DNA from: Tenodera sinensis
Taxonomy: Eukaryota > Arthropoda > Insecta > Mantodea > Mantidae
Assembly: GCA_030765045.1 (NCBI GenBank)
Contig: CM060974.1
Location: 48,422,839 to 48,486,838 of the forward strand
Length of the DNA: 64,000 bases
Direction: 5' to 3'
How positions within the stretch are numbered: position 1 is the first letter of the stretch; every line of letters starts with the position of its first letter. Of this stretch, positions 45,166-56,647 are shown one piece after another. The position numbers and the translations under genes are program-made. The notes beneath the pieces were generated by a model. That model was not told the origin of the DNA. It was given only the letters and a program-made list of their open reading frames with translations, and did no database searches.

Positions 45166-46775
45166 AAACTGATTCACTTAACCAATAATAAAACAGTGTA
45201 ATCTATTGCAACTATATTCCCTTTCAATTACTTCTATTTCCTTTACTTTTACAATTAATATGACCTCACTTAAATTATTACAATTTCACTTAAAACTTGT
45301 TTTGCTATTCAAACAATTACCACCAACCTCTCTAAACTCTGAATGTTACTCTCTTGGCCTCTGACTTGCGGGAACCCCCTGCCGGTGTCAACCGTCAGCA
45401 TACCCATCCGTCTGCAATAATGTTATCATTTTAGGGGTCAGCGATGACAGCTCCAATGTGCCCCTCTTCGTGCCTGTATTTATTCATTTTCCATTAGTTT
45501 GTCGGCCAGATGAGAACAATCTCACACCGAATGCCCTGGCTAACCACATCTTTGGAAGATTATTGATGCTCTGAGGCAGTTGCCCCATCCCATACAAACC
45601 AAATACTCTGGATCTTCCAGACAACAACAGTAGTTACTTTGACCATGTACATGGTCACCGTGGTTGTCAGCACATCATGGGTGGTCTGATGTTTGCAGAG
45701 TATTATACATTGACAGATCTTGGCATCGTGCGCCACATTGACAGAGTAGTTAACTCATCACCCCAGGTGTTTCAGGATGCTGCCAATGCCAGAATCGTGT
45801 ACAGATCTTCTGCCGCTCATCCCTATCTGCCATGCAGTTTCCTCTTTTGTGGACAGTCAGTTGTGGGTAGCAATAGTGACAAGCTGTCTCTGGAAGACTT
45901 TTAGTGTCAACGTGCCTTTGTACTTGGGTTGCTTGGCTCATGCAGAAATTGTGTCACATGGTGTCTCAAAGTTTAAGCTCTTAAGATTTTTGTTGGGTAT
46001 TTGTTGCACCCTGACACATGCTTGCATTGTGCTGCTAACAACTCTTTTACAGGGAGCTAACTCATTCCCCGATGTCCTCTGGCACATTAACTCATTGGCC
46101 AAAGTCTCTCAGTCTTTTATGCCCGTTAATCATTGCACACAGCTCTATCCTCATCTTGACCATTTTGTTTTTCATATTTGTCATCCTGGGTTCCATTTTT
46201 GTCTTGGCTAACATTTGCTTCATCATTTTTTCATCTTGCTTTTGTGTGATATTCATCCTACTTCGGATACCATTTGTAACTATATTCCTCTTCAGTTTAT
46301 TTTCTTTACTTTTGCTATTAGTCTGGCCTTACTTATATAAATTATCACTATTACACTTAAAACTCGTTTTGCTACTTTAAAAATTTACAACTAGCCTCTG
46401 CTTACACATAAAAGCTCAAAGCACTATAAAGATGTGTTGGAACGTGAAACAACATTTTTAATTCACAAACTATAACAGATCACTGTTACTAATACCTCTA
46501 ATTAATGACCATGAATACAATATTTATTTGTAACTATTTATGAAAAAATAATATTTAGAAATCCACAGATGTGTATGTCTTTCTGTTGTACAGCAAAGCA
46601 TTATGTGTTTTAATGGAAGAATAATATTTACATTGATTGCACTGTTTTTATGTGAAGTAATCTTTGTCTCTGTAGATTACACACACAGTATTCATTTTGT
46701 TTCTGCTCCCCTTTTCAAAGATAAGTCAGGGTTAAAGCAGAAGATGCTTTTTACAAGTGAATTGTTATGTTACAG
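45166..46775. other. Unassigned; contains direct repeat R4
   Basis: 45181-45345 and 46255-46400 are diverged direct repeats (aactatattcc, cttaaaactcgttttgcta). Between them, 45340-46100 is GC-richer with short open frames in several phases. I could not match it to a family. Confidence 0.45.
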
Positions 46776-46816
46776 GATGAAACACGTGAAGAATGTTATT
46801 TCTCAAAACCACCAAG
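46776..46816 (+). CDS. C2H2 zinc-finger gene, 41-bp exon 2
   Basis: Bounded by acceptor ttatgttacag (ending 46775) and donor GTAAGT (46817). It reads DETREECYFSKPP plus two bases. Exon 1 ends in phase 0; 41 bp leaves phase 2; exon 3 begins with exactly the one base needed, completing Ser. Joined coding length is 261 + 41 + 961 = 1263 bp, or 420 codons plus stop. Direct joining of exon 1 to exon 3 would be out of frame and stop after 15 codons, so an exon of this phase is required. No alternative was seen. This is the least certain of the three exons. Confidence 0.62.
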
Positions 46817-46944
46817 GTAAGTCATCTGGTTGATTCTTTGTACAAGGAACTTCCTATTTCTATTAAATCTTCCTCTATTCCCTTTCTATTTTACATATAG
46901 AAATGGTTTTCATACGTAATGATCACAATGGAATTGCTTCAATA

Positions 46945-47130
46945 AGTTGTGTCAGTGACTATCCCCAGATATATTATCATATTCCCTGTTAGTATTAGAT
47001 ATGGAACTGTTCACTGAACATGAGTATAACACAGTTATTTGATCAAGTTGTATCAGTAACTATCACCAGACACATTGTCATATTCCCTGTTAGTGTTAGA
47101 TATGGAACTGTTCACTGCACATGATTACTG
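46945..47130 (+). repeat. Tandem duplication, two ~100-bp units
   Basis: tcatattccctgttagt-ttagatatggaactgttcactg occurs twice, with shared flanks (gt-tcagt-actatc-ccaga). Confidence 0.88.
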
Positions 47131-47256
47131 GAATACGTTCTTTGGTCAACTTACGCAAAGGAATCTCCAGGTACATTATTGTATTCTCGTTTTACATACA
47201 ATACATAAATATGAGACTAGTTGAGAATATTGGGAAGTGCAATATACCATATTTTA

Positions 47257-50200
47257 TCAATTTTTGTACTCTTCTACAGAGTAAAATGCCTTTTCTAATG
47301 GATAAGATTTAATATTCTTTAGTTTGATTTTTTCATTTGTTATCTGTTTAATTCTAGATGGTAGATGGTTGTACAGATCTTTGCTACTATTTTCTATGCA
47401 CTTATTATTTAGACCACCTATAAGTCTATTTCTAAAATAATTTTCTTTTGTTCTAGTGTTATATTTATGGATATTGCTGTTTTTGTTTTGATTATAACTT
47501 TTTAATGTGAGTTTAGTACATTCATATATATACAAAGAAGGCAACGTTAGAATATTTAGTTTTTTAAACACATTTCTACATGAATCTCTTTTTTCTATTC
47601 CTGCAATTAAGCGTACTGCTCTCTTTTGCAGCCTAAACAGCCTTAGAAGTAATGTTTTATGTGTTGTGCCCCATAATACCACTCCATAGTTTAGGTGCGA
47701 GTGAATGAAGGCATAGTATACTTGCTTGACACTTCTTTTATCTATTATTTGTGTTATTTGTTTTAGTACATATAAACCTGAATTAATCTTGCTTATGACT
47801 TTTTCAGCATGCATATTCCATTTCAAGTTACTGTCTATTATTAATCCTAGGAAATTTGTTTTATTTACTTGTTGAATTTCTCTGTTTTCTATTTTTATCT
47901 TTATATTTGCATTTGTTTTTTGTTACCGAGACTAATTTGCATCCACTCTCTTTTGTTTGCGTTTAATACCATACCTAAATTTCTTAGATGTTGACTGACT
48001 TTTTCTAGTAGAGTATTTGCCCTAATTTGTAGCTCTATTTCTGTTTTTCCTGTAACTACAATCGTAGTGTCATCTGCATAACCTATCGCTATTCCCCCAG
48101 CTTCTTGAATTATTTTAAATAAACTGTTTATGTAGAGTAAGAATAGATACGGTCCTAATTTTGAGCCTTGTGGTACTCCATGTTGTACTTTTTTGAATTG
48201 TGATCGAATTTTTGTTAGCTTTCCACTTACATTGTGTATTATTTCAACGCATTGTTCTCTATTTTGTAAATAAGAGCCAAGCCACTTTAATGGTAAGCCT
48301 CTAATTCCATAATTTTCTAACTTTGGTCATCAATGTTTCTATGTTAACGCAATCGAAGGCTTTAGAAAGATCGAGGAATATTGCGATTACATATTCCCTT
48401 CTATTTGGAGCATTTATAATAATGTCATTTCCTTTACAAATTGCTTCTATTGTAGACTTTTTCTTTTGAAATCCAAACTGGCATTTTGATAAAATTTGAA
48501 ACCTATTACAGAAACTTTGTAGGTGTACGAGAAATAATCCCTCTACTATTTTAGAGAAGGTTGAGCATAAAGATATAGGTCTATAATTTTCCATTTCTAG
48601 TTTAGAGTTTTTTTTCTTGTAAATTGGTCTAACTATAACTTGTTTTAAATTATTGGGAAATATTCCCGAGTTGAAAGACTGATTAATTGAGTGAGTTAGT
48701 ATTTCTGTAATTTCATATTTGCAGTATTTGATTATCTCATTTGTAAATTCATCCAACCCACTGGATCTTTTGTGTTTTAGTGAATTTATCTGTGCAAGAA
48801 CTTCATCCTCATAAATTTGCCTAAGCACCATAGAGTTACATACATATTTTTCATTTATTGGCACATACTGTATTTGTTTTATTCCTAATTTTGTAACAAT
48901 GTTTACATAGTGTTCATTGAAATGGTCAGCTATCTTTATAGGGTCTTGTATCACTTGACTGTTAATTTCAATGGACATATTTTCCTGCCATTTTTGTTTG
49001 TTTTCCTTATGTATTGAGTTTATGATGCTCCATGTAGCTTTAATTTTATTTTCTGCATTTGTTATCAGATGTGTATTATGTAACTTCTGTGCTTCTTTTA
49101 TTACATTATTTAAGATTTTATTATATTTTTCTATATAATCATAAGATTTGTCGTCAAGATTAGGGTGTTTTAAACTATTTAAAAACTGCATACGCTTTTT
49201 GGAGATATCTATGCCTTTAGTGACCCAATTATTACCTTTCGGTGTTTTTAATTTTACTTTACGTAACGGCACAGTTGCATCCAAACATTTTCCTAAGATT
49301 ATATCTAGGCAATCAAATTTATCATTTATTTCATTTTCTTTACGTATATCTGCCCAATTTATTACTTGAAGATGTTGTCTTAACGCTTCTATTGTATTTT
49401 TATTTACAAGCCTTTTAATTTCTGTTATATTATCAGTATTTGTTTTTGTTTACCTAAGGTTTTAATTTCAATTTGTTGCCCAAAATGATCGCTAATTCCC
49501 ATTTTTACGATTTTGCTACTCCAGTTCTCTAGTTTTAAGTTTGTGTACATGTGATCGACGCAGGTAGAGGAGTAGTTTGTTACCCTTGTGGGTCCCGTTT
49601 TTGTTAAGGTTAAGTTGTTTCTCTCTAGTACTTCTAGTAGCAATTCTTTCTTTCCATTTTCTCCAATTACATCTATGTTGAAGTCCCCCATCACGATTAT
49701 GTGTTTATTTTTTATTATGCTAAGTAAACAGTCTTCAAATATTTTAAGGAATTCTTTTTTGTTTGCCATTGGAGGACTATATACCCCTAATATTATGAGG
49801 TTTTTCTTTTCAAAAGTAACCTCTATTGCAGCTAATTCACAACACATTTCTACACTATACTTTTTACAATCAATTTCTTTGTACTTTAGCCCATTTTTAA
49901 CATATGTTACCACTCCTCCACTTTTATGTTTTTCCCTACAAAAGCTACTATATATGTGTCTTGGAATTTTGTAGGCCCTAGAGTGTAATTTTCGTAATTA
50001 TTTACCTTTATTTCTTCAGATTTAATGCCATGTTCGGAGAAAATGCTAACGTCCAGCTGCATAGTTAGTACATTTTGCTCAATTAGTGCCCTTTTGTTCG
50101 CAATCCCTTGAATATTCTGATGCAGTATTTTAAAGGTTTTTTGTTTGAGCTTGTTTTTTGTTACTGTGTTACTGTGTTACTGTGTTTGGCTGATTTAGTA

Positions 50201-50270
50201 AATTTGGGTTAGTACTATCTTTTAACTTACCTTCATGTGTTTGTGTACTATTTTTATAATCACCTAATTT
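47257..50270 (-). pseudogene. CR1 ORF2: endonuclease-reverse transcriptase, frameshifted
   Basis: Broken into at least four open pieces. The endonuclease (about 50260-49425) has LIILGVYSPP, VMGDFNID, CVDHMYTN and GISDHF. A linker follows (49284-48750). Reverse transcriptase fingers/palm (48750-48301) have SSGLDEFTNEIIKY, RPIYKKKNS, NYRPISLCSTFSKIVE, FGFQKKKSTIEAI and IFLDLSKAFDCV. PQGSKLGPYLFLLYIN and the catalytic YADD follow in another frame (near 48180-48070). The C-terminal thumb (47826-47257) has KINSGLYVLKQI, YYAFIHSHLNYGVVLWG and LQKRAVRLIAG, ending without RNase H. Frameshifts near 49910, 49420-49285, 48300 and 47830 make it non-functional. Confidence 0.85.
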
Positions 50271-50305
50271 ATTTGTACATGATATGGTATTTGCACTTCC
50301 CATAT

Positions 50306-51373
50306 TTAGTTTCCCTGAATTTTACATAGATTTATTATCCTTTTCATTATTCTTCCTAGTTTTGAAGAACCTGTTCTATTTAGATGCAGTCCATCTCTAC
50401 TAATACAGTCCTTTCCAATTTGCTTATCTATATCTACAAAAACACACTTCAGTTTGTCACACATCCAGCGAATGTTTTTATTTACACTGTTTATATAGCT
50501 GAGATTAACGTCTCTTCTTTTGATTTCACCATTTATGACAACTTGAGTTTTAGGGTATATACGCTTAATACACTTAGTTGCACAGTATAAGTCCCCCATA
50601 ACCTCTTCTGGACAGCTAGCTTGCTTGAGGTCATTTGTACCCACATGCAAGTATATAATTTCCGGATTTGTTGTAATCCCTGCCGTTTGCATATCTATTT
50701 GATTTTCCAATTGTTTTGTCCGAATGTCCCTGTACACTTTCACTTCCGCCATTCCCTGTAGATCCACATGTTTGATCATTGAGTCCCCCATCACTATCAC
50801 ATCTTTTTTCACCACGTTCGCTTTGTTTTTCTCCACATCTTTTTTGTTCCAACTGTAGATTGATGCCTTCGTTTTATGTGAGTCCTTTGGAGTGTCCCAT
50901 TGTGTATCTTCTACGTTGTCTTCTAGATAGTTGAAGCGATTTTGTAATGGAACCGTTTGTTTTGATATGGCTTCGTATTGAGTTTCCTTCCGTCTCGATT
51001 TTACACGCTCCCAGTTCATGCTCTCATTTAGTTTCATTTTGTTTTCCAACTTAGATTTCTCTTCTATTAGTTGTTGGATTTCTTTTCTTGCTTCCTTTAG
51101 GTCATTTGTGAAGATCTTGATTATCATCTGTAGTGATGCTATGATTTCCTTATCTCCTGTTGCGTCCATGTGCTTCGTTCCATGGCTCTTCTCCGGCTGC
51201 AAGCTTTTTGTTGATTTTTGTCTTTCCTTTGTGTTTTCTACCTTATCATCGTTTATGCAAGCATATTTGCAGCTTTTGCATTTACTGTACTCACCATCTT
51301 GGGTATTTTCTTCATTTTTATTGTTTTTTTCTCCAGAATTACGAAGCTTCATATTGAATCTCTGCTGCACCAC
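50306..51373 (-). CDS. CR1 ORF1 with SGNH/GDSL esterase domain, 355 aa
   Basis: Still fully open although ORF2 is broken. Residues 1-75 are charged, with a small Cys cluster (CKSCKYAC, 32-39). 75-115 is predicted coiled coil (KEARKEIQQLIEEKSKLENK). 190-350 is an SGNH hydrolase: VMGDSMIKHV with the Ser at 198, HVGTND (Asn at 247), and DGLHLN (Asp 327, His 330). An esterase in ORF1 is known for CR1/L2-group LINEs, where ORF1 binds the element RNA; the role of the esterase is unsettled. The catalytic Ser, Asn, Asp and His are all present. Confidence 0.88.
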   Translation of the reverse strand: MVQQRFNMKLRNSGEKNNKNEENTQDGEYSKCKSCKYACINDDKVENTKERQKSTKSLQPEKSHGTKHMDATGDKEIIASLQMIIKIFTNDLKEARKEIQQLIEEKSKLENKMKLNESMNWERVKSRRKETQYEAISKQTVPLQNRFNYLEDNVEDTQWDTPKDSHKTKASIYSWNKKDVEKNKANVVKKDVIVMGDSMIKHVDLQGMAEVKVYRDIRTKQLENQIDMQTAGITTNPEIIYLHVGTNDLKQASCPEEVMGDLYCATKCIKRIYPKTQVVINGEIKRRDVNLSYINSVNKNIRWMCDKLKCVFVDIDKQIGKDCISRDGLHLNRTGSSKLGRIMKRIINLCKIQGN

Positions 51374-51639
51374 CGCAATCTTGCCTCTTTAATTTAGGTT
51401 TTGACCGATCATTAATTTTTATACAGGCGATTGATAATATGTCATAAATAACTTGAAATAACATTGGAGAGTTTGGTACAAGGCTCCTTCAGTATGAACT
51501 AAAAATGAAAATATACAGATTAGATATAAAGTGTAACATATTTATGAATAAAGATATAGTACAAGAATTACTGCCAGCAAGTAAGTGATATACCTGTGAA
51601 CAAAAACATGAAGGTATGAAACTGAGGACTGGGTTATGT

Positions 51640-52000
51640 AAAATCACTTTCTTCTAAGTCGCTGTGTAGATCTTGTGGTAACTTTCTCTTAAGTCTGGTT
51701 CTGTGATCTCTTTTGATGCCAATGCTGAATGTGCGACTCCAGGAGCTGTTGGTAGTTTGTTGAAAATCATCTGGAAAGTGTTCTGAAGTATTTTTATAGA
51801 GATAGAGCTCCAAATTCTTCATGAAGTTGGTTGTTGCCTACATACCAGTGGCATTGTTCACTTTCTAAAGGAATTTGCTTTGTATAACTTGTGCACTATA
51901 AATGTATATTCTTTTACCTGTGCTCCATATAGGAGCAGTGTATGAAATAAATGGATATATTAGGGGCTTATATAGCAGAGTTGAACATTGTAGATCTACT
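51640..52000 (-). pseudogene. LINE (Jockey-like) reverse transcriptase C-terminal relic
   Basis: The minus strand in shifting frames reads LIYPFISYTAPIWSTG, QSKFL..VNNATGMY, VGNNQLHEEFGAL and KNTSEHFPDDFQQ. This resembles the Jockey-type C-terminus (LIRP-LTY-PVW, QNK-LR, APW, N--LH-DL). Severely decayed, no palm motif. Confidence 0.55.
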
Positions 52001-52134
52001 ATTAAGTATAACAATTATCTAGAGACTAAAACCTTAAGTTAGTTTAGTACTTGCTGCAAGTTCTTGAAATATTTCACAAACATGTTTCTTGTTGCTTCTA
52101 TCATATCCTCAATGCTCCTGTTTATGACAGTGGC

Positions 52135-52650
52135 CATAGCTACAAATGCTCAATTACTTAATATTACCAGCCTCTGAAAGCAAAACAATCCTGTTAATGT
52201 AATCAATCAGCGGTATTTCAAAATTTATAACACAGTCGCTATTTTCCAAAATGAATAATATCCTTTCCCAAGCCATTAAATCTATACATCTGTTGAATTG
52301 TTTTAATAATTTTATCTCTAGACTTATTTCAGGATTAAGTGATCAAAACTGATCTGCCGGAGTTGACTTATCAGTCTGTTTACATTTAATATTTTTAAAA
52401 TGCTCCTTCATTCTGGTTTTCAAATGACGTTTAGTTAAACAATGAAAACCCTGTCACAATCCAAACAGCTCAATTGATAAATGCTAGACTTTTTATAATT
52501 TGGAATTTCATGCTTTTTAGAAACGTTTATCACATTTTTTTGTATGTTATAATTATTTTGAAGAACCCTAGTTATTCCATGTTTCATAAAGCTACAAACA
52601 TGCACAACTCCAATATTGGAAGCAGGAAGAGGAATGGAGTTCAAGTTCCT
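52135..52650 (-). mobile_element. Penelope-like element 3' fragment
   Basis: The minus strand encodes IPNYKKSSIYQLSCLDCDRV, then a degraded continuation matching the GIY-YIG end and 3' UTR of the element at 58753-61915. Stops are present. Confidence 0.82.
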
Positions 52651-53117
52651 GGCTATTAGACTAATACATGCATAATTTCTATAATGCTGTTCATATATCT
52701 GTATCCTGTAAGAGTATAATCAAATATAACAATTATCCTTTTCCATTGTTGTGCAGTTGTTGAACTCTATCCTTCTAAATCTGATTATTTTTATCTTTTC
52801 CCTTGTATCTTTCTTATATTTTTTTTCCTTTCCTTCTTGATCCATCCTCTTTAAACTTCTACTCATAATATTCCTATCTTTCTGTTGTGTTCTTCTTCTG
52901 TCCCTATATTTGACAGCATTGTTAACAAATACCATGGTCTAATGTATACCAACATTTATACCTTTCTTAATTTTGTTTACTTTAATCAGTGAAAAACTGA
53001 AGTCATTAAAAGAAAAGGAATATAAATGAATAAATATAATAAATATCTATAGACTAAGCTTCACTTATCATTCGTAGGCTTTGAATACTACGTGAATCTA
53101 CGTGATGTTAAGCGACA

Positions 53118-53290
53118 CTTTATCCTATTATATTACCAACTACTGAAAGCAAAACAAATTTGTTGCCAGAATCAATTGGCGCTATGTCAAAATTAATTGT
53201 CCAGATTTTATTCTTCAAAGCTAATATTTTTTTCCTAACCATTGAAACTGTGAGTCCCTTTAATTTTTCCAATAATTTAACTGCTAGATT
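53118..53290 (-). mobile_element. Penelope-like element, short 3' fragment
   Basis: The minus strand matches the 3' region of the Penelope-like element (tttgttttgctttcag-a-ttggtaat). Old and diverged. Confidence 0.65.
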
Positions 53291-53665
53291 TATCTATCTA
53301 CCTAGCTACCTGCCTCCTTGTCTACCTACCTACTTGTCTGTCTGTCTGTCTGTCTCTATCTGTCCATCCATCCATCTCTATCTATGTCTGTCTATCCATC
53401 AATCCATCCCGTCCATCCAACCATCCCTCCATCCGTCCACCCACCCAGCCAGCCACACAACCACCCACCCACCCAGCCATCCACCCATCCGTTCCTACCG
53501 CCAGCCGGCCATCCCACCACCCACCTATCCCTCTATCCCTCCCGCCATCCGGCCATCCTTCCAGTCATCCATCCATCCATCCATCCATCCATCCAATCAT
53601 CCATCCGGCCCGCCAACATCCACGCATCCATCCATTCGTCCAGCCTTCCATCCATCCAACCACTT
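53285..53665. repeat. Tetranucleotide repeat tract (CATC/CTGT/CTAC)
   Basis: Interrupted ctac, ctgt and ccat repeats with ccatccatccatcc runs. Pro/His/Ser-rich ORFs here only read the repeat. Confidence 0.95.
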
Positions 53666-53669
53666 GTGT

Positions 53670-53830
53670 TCTACTGGGAGAAACACAAATTGGTTGGAGA
53701 ATTCAATGTCATTCTGGCAGGTTCTCACAGTAGTTTATGGTTAGAGCACCCGCCTGGTAAGTGGAAGGTCTGTGGTTCAAATCCCAGCTGTGGCATTGAC
53801 TTTTTCAGTTTCAGTGAAACTTCCCAATTT
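53670..53830 (+). mobile_element. SINE-1 copy
   Basis: 5' body tactgggagaaacacaaattg, core ttatggttagagcacccgcc, B box ggttcaaatcccag, short 3' part. It abuts the tetranucleotide tract. Confidence 0.85.
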
Positions 53831-54544
53831 TTTGATGATATATTCTGTTTGTGATTGCTAGCTCACATGCTTGTCATAATTACCCTTAGAGCGTTTGTTC
53901 CATCATATCTATGGTATACTTTTGTCAGGTGTATTCAGTTTTATAAGACTTGAAACGATTGACAAAGTATATTGGCCAGAAATTTGTTCCTTTTATTGTA
54001 ATCTCTATTAAGTTATATCTTCAATTATTATTGTGCAACGTACATAAGTAAGTTATTTTATTCCTTGTCAGTGCAATTTTTGTTGAAGTAAATAAAGGGT
54101 AAATATATATCTTGAAAATATATTAAACACAGGTAAGAAGCAAAAAGGAACTGCAAGTAATTTATAACAATTGTATATACCTTACTTCTCATGTTTAAAG
54201 AGACACAAATTCTCATTTTGCATGAACTAATGAAAATTACTAGTCATTCCACTTTACCTAAATTTTCACAAACAATACGCAAATTACCCTTGAACGTTTA
54301 TGCAGGAAAACTTTTCGAAACAGCACGCAATACCTTCACATTTATTAGACTCTGTCAAATTGGATGTCCCATATGACTTCTAATTGAATCCATAACAGAA
54401 TATTCAAACAGTTCCTCTTTTTCCATGAATGCATTTTATTTTATCATGTACTCATCAAAGTAAAGATCCACATCCTTTTCAATTTATAATTGTTTCATCT
54501 GCATGTTCTGTTAATTTGCTGACAATGTTTCTTTTACATTGCAG
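53831..54544. other. Intron 2 end, no other feature
   Basis: AT-rich, ending in a good polypyrimidine tract and acceptor tttcttttacattgcag. Confidence 0.6.
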
Positions 54545-55505
54545 TTTATGCAAAGGGGTTACCAGTTATACATCAAATTCATCCTCCATTGAAGACCTAG
54601 CGAATGACATAAGTTTCAATATGATCAAGGATGGTTCTGAATGTGAAAATTACAGAAAATGTCAACGTCAGAAAAATATAGCTACTGATATATCTGCAAT
54701 AGAAACAGGCGTTTGCTTAGCAACATCTGATCATCAGAAAATTTTACGGCCACACAAGTGTATTATTTGTAATAAGGCTTTTACTGCGTTCTCAAGTTTG
54801 AGAAGACACAAATTGCTGCATAATGGTATAAAGCCACACAAGTGTAACATCTGTAACAAGGCTTTTACTCAGCTATCAAGTTTGAAAAACCACAAATTGA
54901 TTCATGGGGGTATAAAGCCACACAAGTGTGACATATGTAACAAGGCTTTTACTGAGTTATCACATTTGAAAAGACACAAATTAATTCATGATGGCATAAA
55001 GCCACACAAGTGCAACATTTGTGAAAAGGGCTTTACTCAAGTATCACATTTGAAAAGTCACAAATTAATTCATGAAGGTGTAAAGCCACACAGCTGTAAC
55101 ATTTGTAACAAGGCTTTTAGTAAGTTATCAAATTTGAAAAATCACAAATTGATTCACTATGGTATAAAGCCACACAAGTGTAACAATTGTAACAAGAGTT
55201 TTATTCATCTGTCACATTTGGAAAAACATAAATTGATCCATGGGGGTGCACAGCCACACAAGTGTGACATTTGTAACCAGGCCTTTACTGAGTTAACAAA
55301 TTTGAAAAATCACAAATTGATTCATGAAAACATAAAGTCACACAAGTGTAACATGTGTAACAAGGCCTTTACTAAGTTATCGAATTTGAAAAGACACGAA
55401 TTGATTCATGAGGGTATAAAACCACACAAATGTGACATCTGTAACAAGGCTTTTACTGAGTTATCACATTTGAAAAGGCACAAATTGATTCATGAAGGTA
55501 GATAG
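54545..55505 (+). CDS. C2H2 zinc-finger gene, exon 3 with nine fingers
   Basis: Acceptor at 54543-54544; stop TAG at 55503-55505. Under the three-exon model this is residues 101-420. After about 70 residues of linker, nine C2H2 fingers run in strict 28-residue spacing (C-x2-C-x12-H-x3-H), from residue 173 to the end. Linkers are mostly HxGIKPH and not the canonical TGEKP. Helix positions -1/2/3/6 by finger: A/S/S/R, Q/S/S/N, E/S/H/R, Q/S/H/S, K/S/N/N, H/S/H/K, E/T/N/N, K/S/N/R, E/S/H/R. Fingers 3 and 9 share these residues. All zinc ligands are present. Most likely a sequence-specific nuclear DNA-binding regulator; no specific orthologue recognised. A decayed tenth finger follows the stop. 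Confidence 0.9.
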
Positions 55506-55595
55506 CCACACAAGCGTAAGATTTGTGACAAGCCCTTTACTCAGTTATCACATTTCAAAAATAGAAAAATGATTCACCAGGACAAAACACAGTAG
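55506..55595 (+). pseudogene. Decayed tenth zinc finger beyond the stop
   Basis: In frame after TAG it reads PHKRKICDKPFTQLSHFKNR, KMIHQDKTQ, then stop. The first Cys is Arg (tgt to cgt) and the first His is Arg. The gene once ended one finger later; the earlier stop freed this one from constraint. Confidence 0.82.
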
Positions 55596-56633
55596 TGTAG
55601 TGATTGCGAGTGGGATATTATCAGCTGTTAAATTCCGGAAGTCTTTGATCAGGATAGTGTTCACTTTGTTTTTATAATGGAAGCAGTTTGTTTCATGAAA
55701 CAAACATTCTCTGTTAGTGTGAATGTTGTAGATAAATTCATTCATGAATGGAGAAAACCATATCTTATGTTCCATCTAGTTTCTTAATTTGCCAATTTTG
55801 CACATTATGTATTGCTTACACTTGAGAGAAAGGGGAAAGGAAAGTAACAGATTCTTGGTTGGGTTATGTGATTGTGTTAGAAAGGTAAATTATTTCCTAT
55901 ATTGCTTTCGAAGCAATCCGTGGATTCATTTCCAATTTAATATTCAGATAATGCTGTTTTGTAGACAGAAGCACTCCAGGTCTTGAACTTCCTCTGTGTT
56001 TATTTCCTAAAAAAGCGAGGATACACATTCAGTGTTGGGTCATTTAGTTTACTTGTAGGTTTGCATTGAAAAATCTATCTCATCACTTGCCTTTTAATAT
56101 TGCTTGTGTTAAATTTTGTGTCAGGAAAGAAAATGAAATACAGCAAAATAAGGGATAACTTACTTTCGGTCTTAATTAACTCGGAATATAGAGTTCTAAA
56201 TTTTAATTTACACACGAGGCACATTGTATGTATAAGATGCAGATATATGTGCAATGTGACAACGAGCAAACGCACTAAAACACGAAAATTTATTTCACTA
56301 AATACATTAAAGATTACGCTGATGGTGAAGTTATGAATTCATGCATCTTGAAAGCCTTCTCACTATTGTATGGCAGATTGGTTTGTAACATAAAGTCACA
56401 GGTCTATTCTCTTGCTGGTATATATAATGTCAATTTATATTAGCATTTCCTACTCTTCTCCATTTTGCGTAGCTTGAAATTGTATGTAGATGTTTCAGTA
56501 TTTTTGACTCATGGCCCTCCAGTAGTGCTGCAAGCACAAACCGTTCAAGTGTTTTGTGCGCTTTGTTAATTGAAATCGTTTGTGTAAGTATTTCTGTGCT
56601 TTAAATCACAGTTGTATTCAAGAAGGCACCACA
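55596..56633. other. Presumed 3' UTR and downstream spacer
   Basis: No further coding. I did not find a convincing AATAAA by eye before LINE A at 56648. Confidence 0.4.
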
Positions 56634-56647
56634 TAACATGGAAATAT

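Larger units (their letters stand above)
47255..51410 (-). mobile_element. CR1-type LINE, near full length
   Basis: Two-ORF element on the minus strand: ORF1 with an esterase domain (50306-51373), then ORF2 with endonuclease and reverse transcriptase and no RNase H. That architecture is characteristic of the CR1 clade. The ends were not defined by a TSD. The 3' end lies just left of 47257. Confidence 0.85.

Noticed and set aside
53160..53854. Pro/His/Ser-rich proteins of 178-194 aa
   Set aside because: They read through CATC-type tetranucleotide repeats in two frames.
30868..54544. Direct splicing of zinc-finger exon 1 to exon 3
   Set aside because: Phases disagree (0 against 2) and the joined frame would stop after 15 codons.
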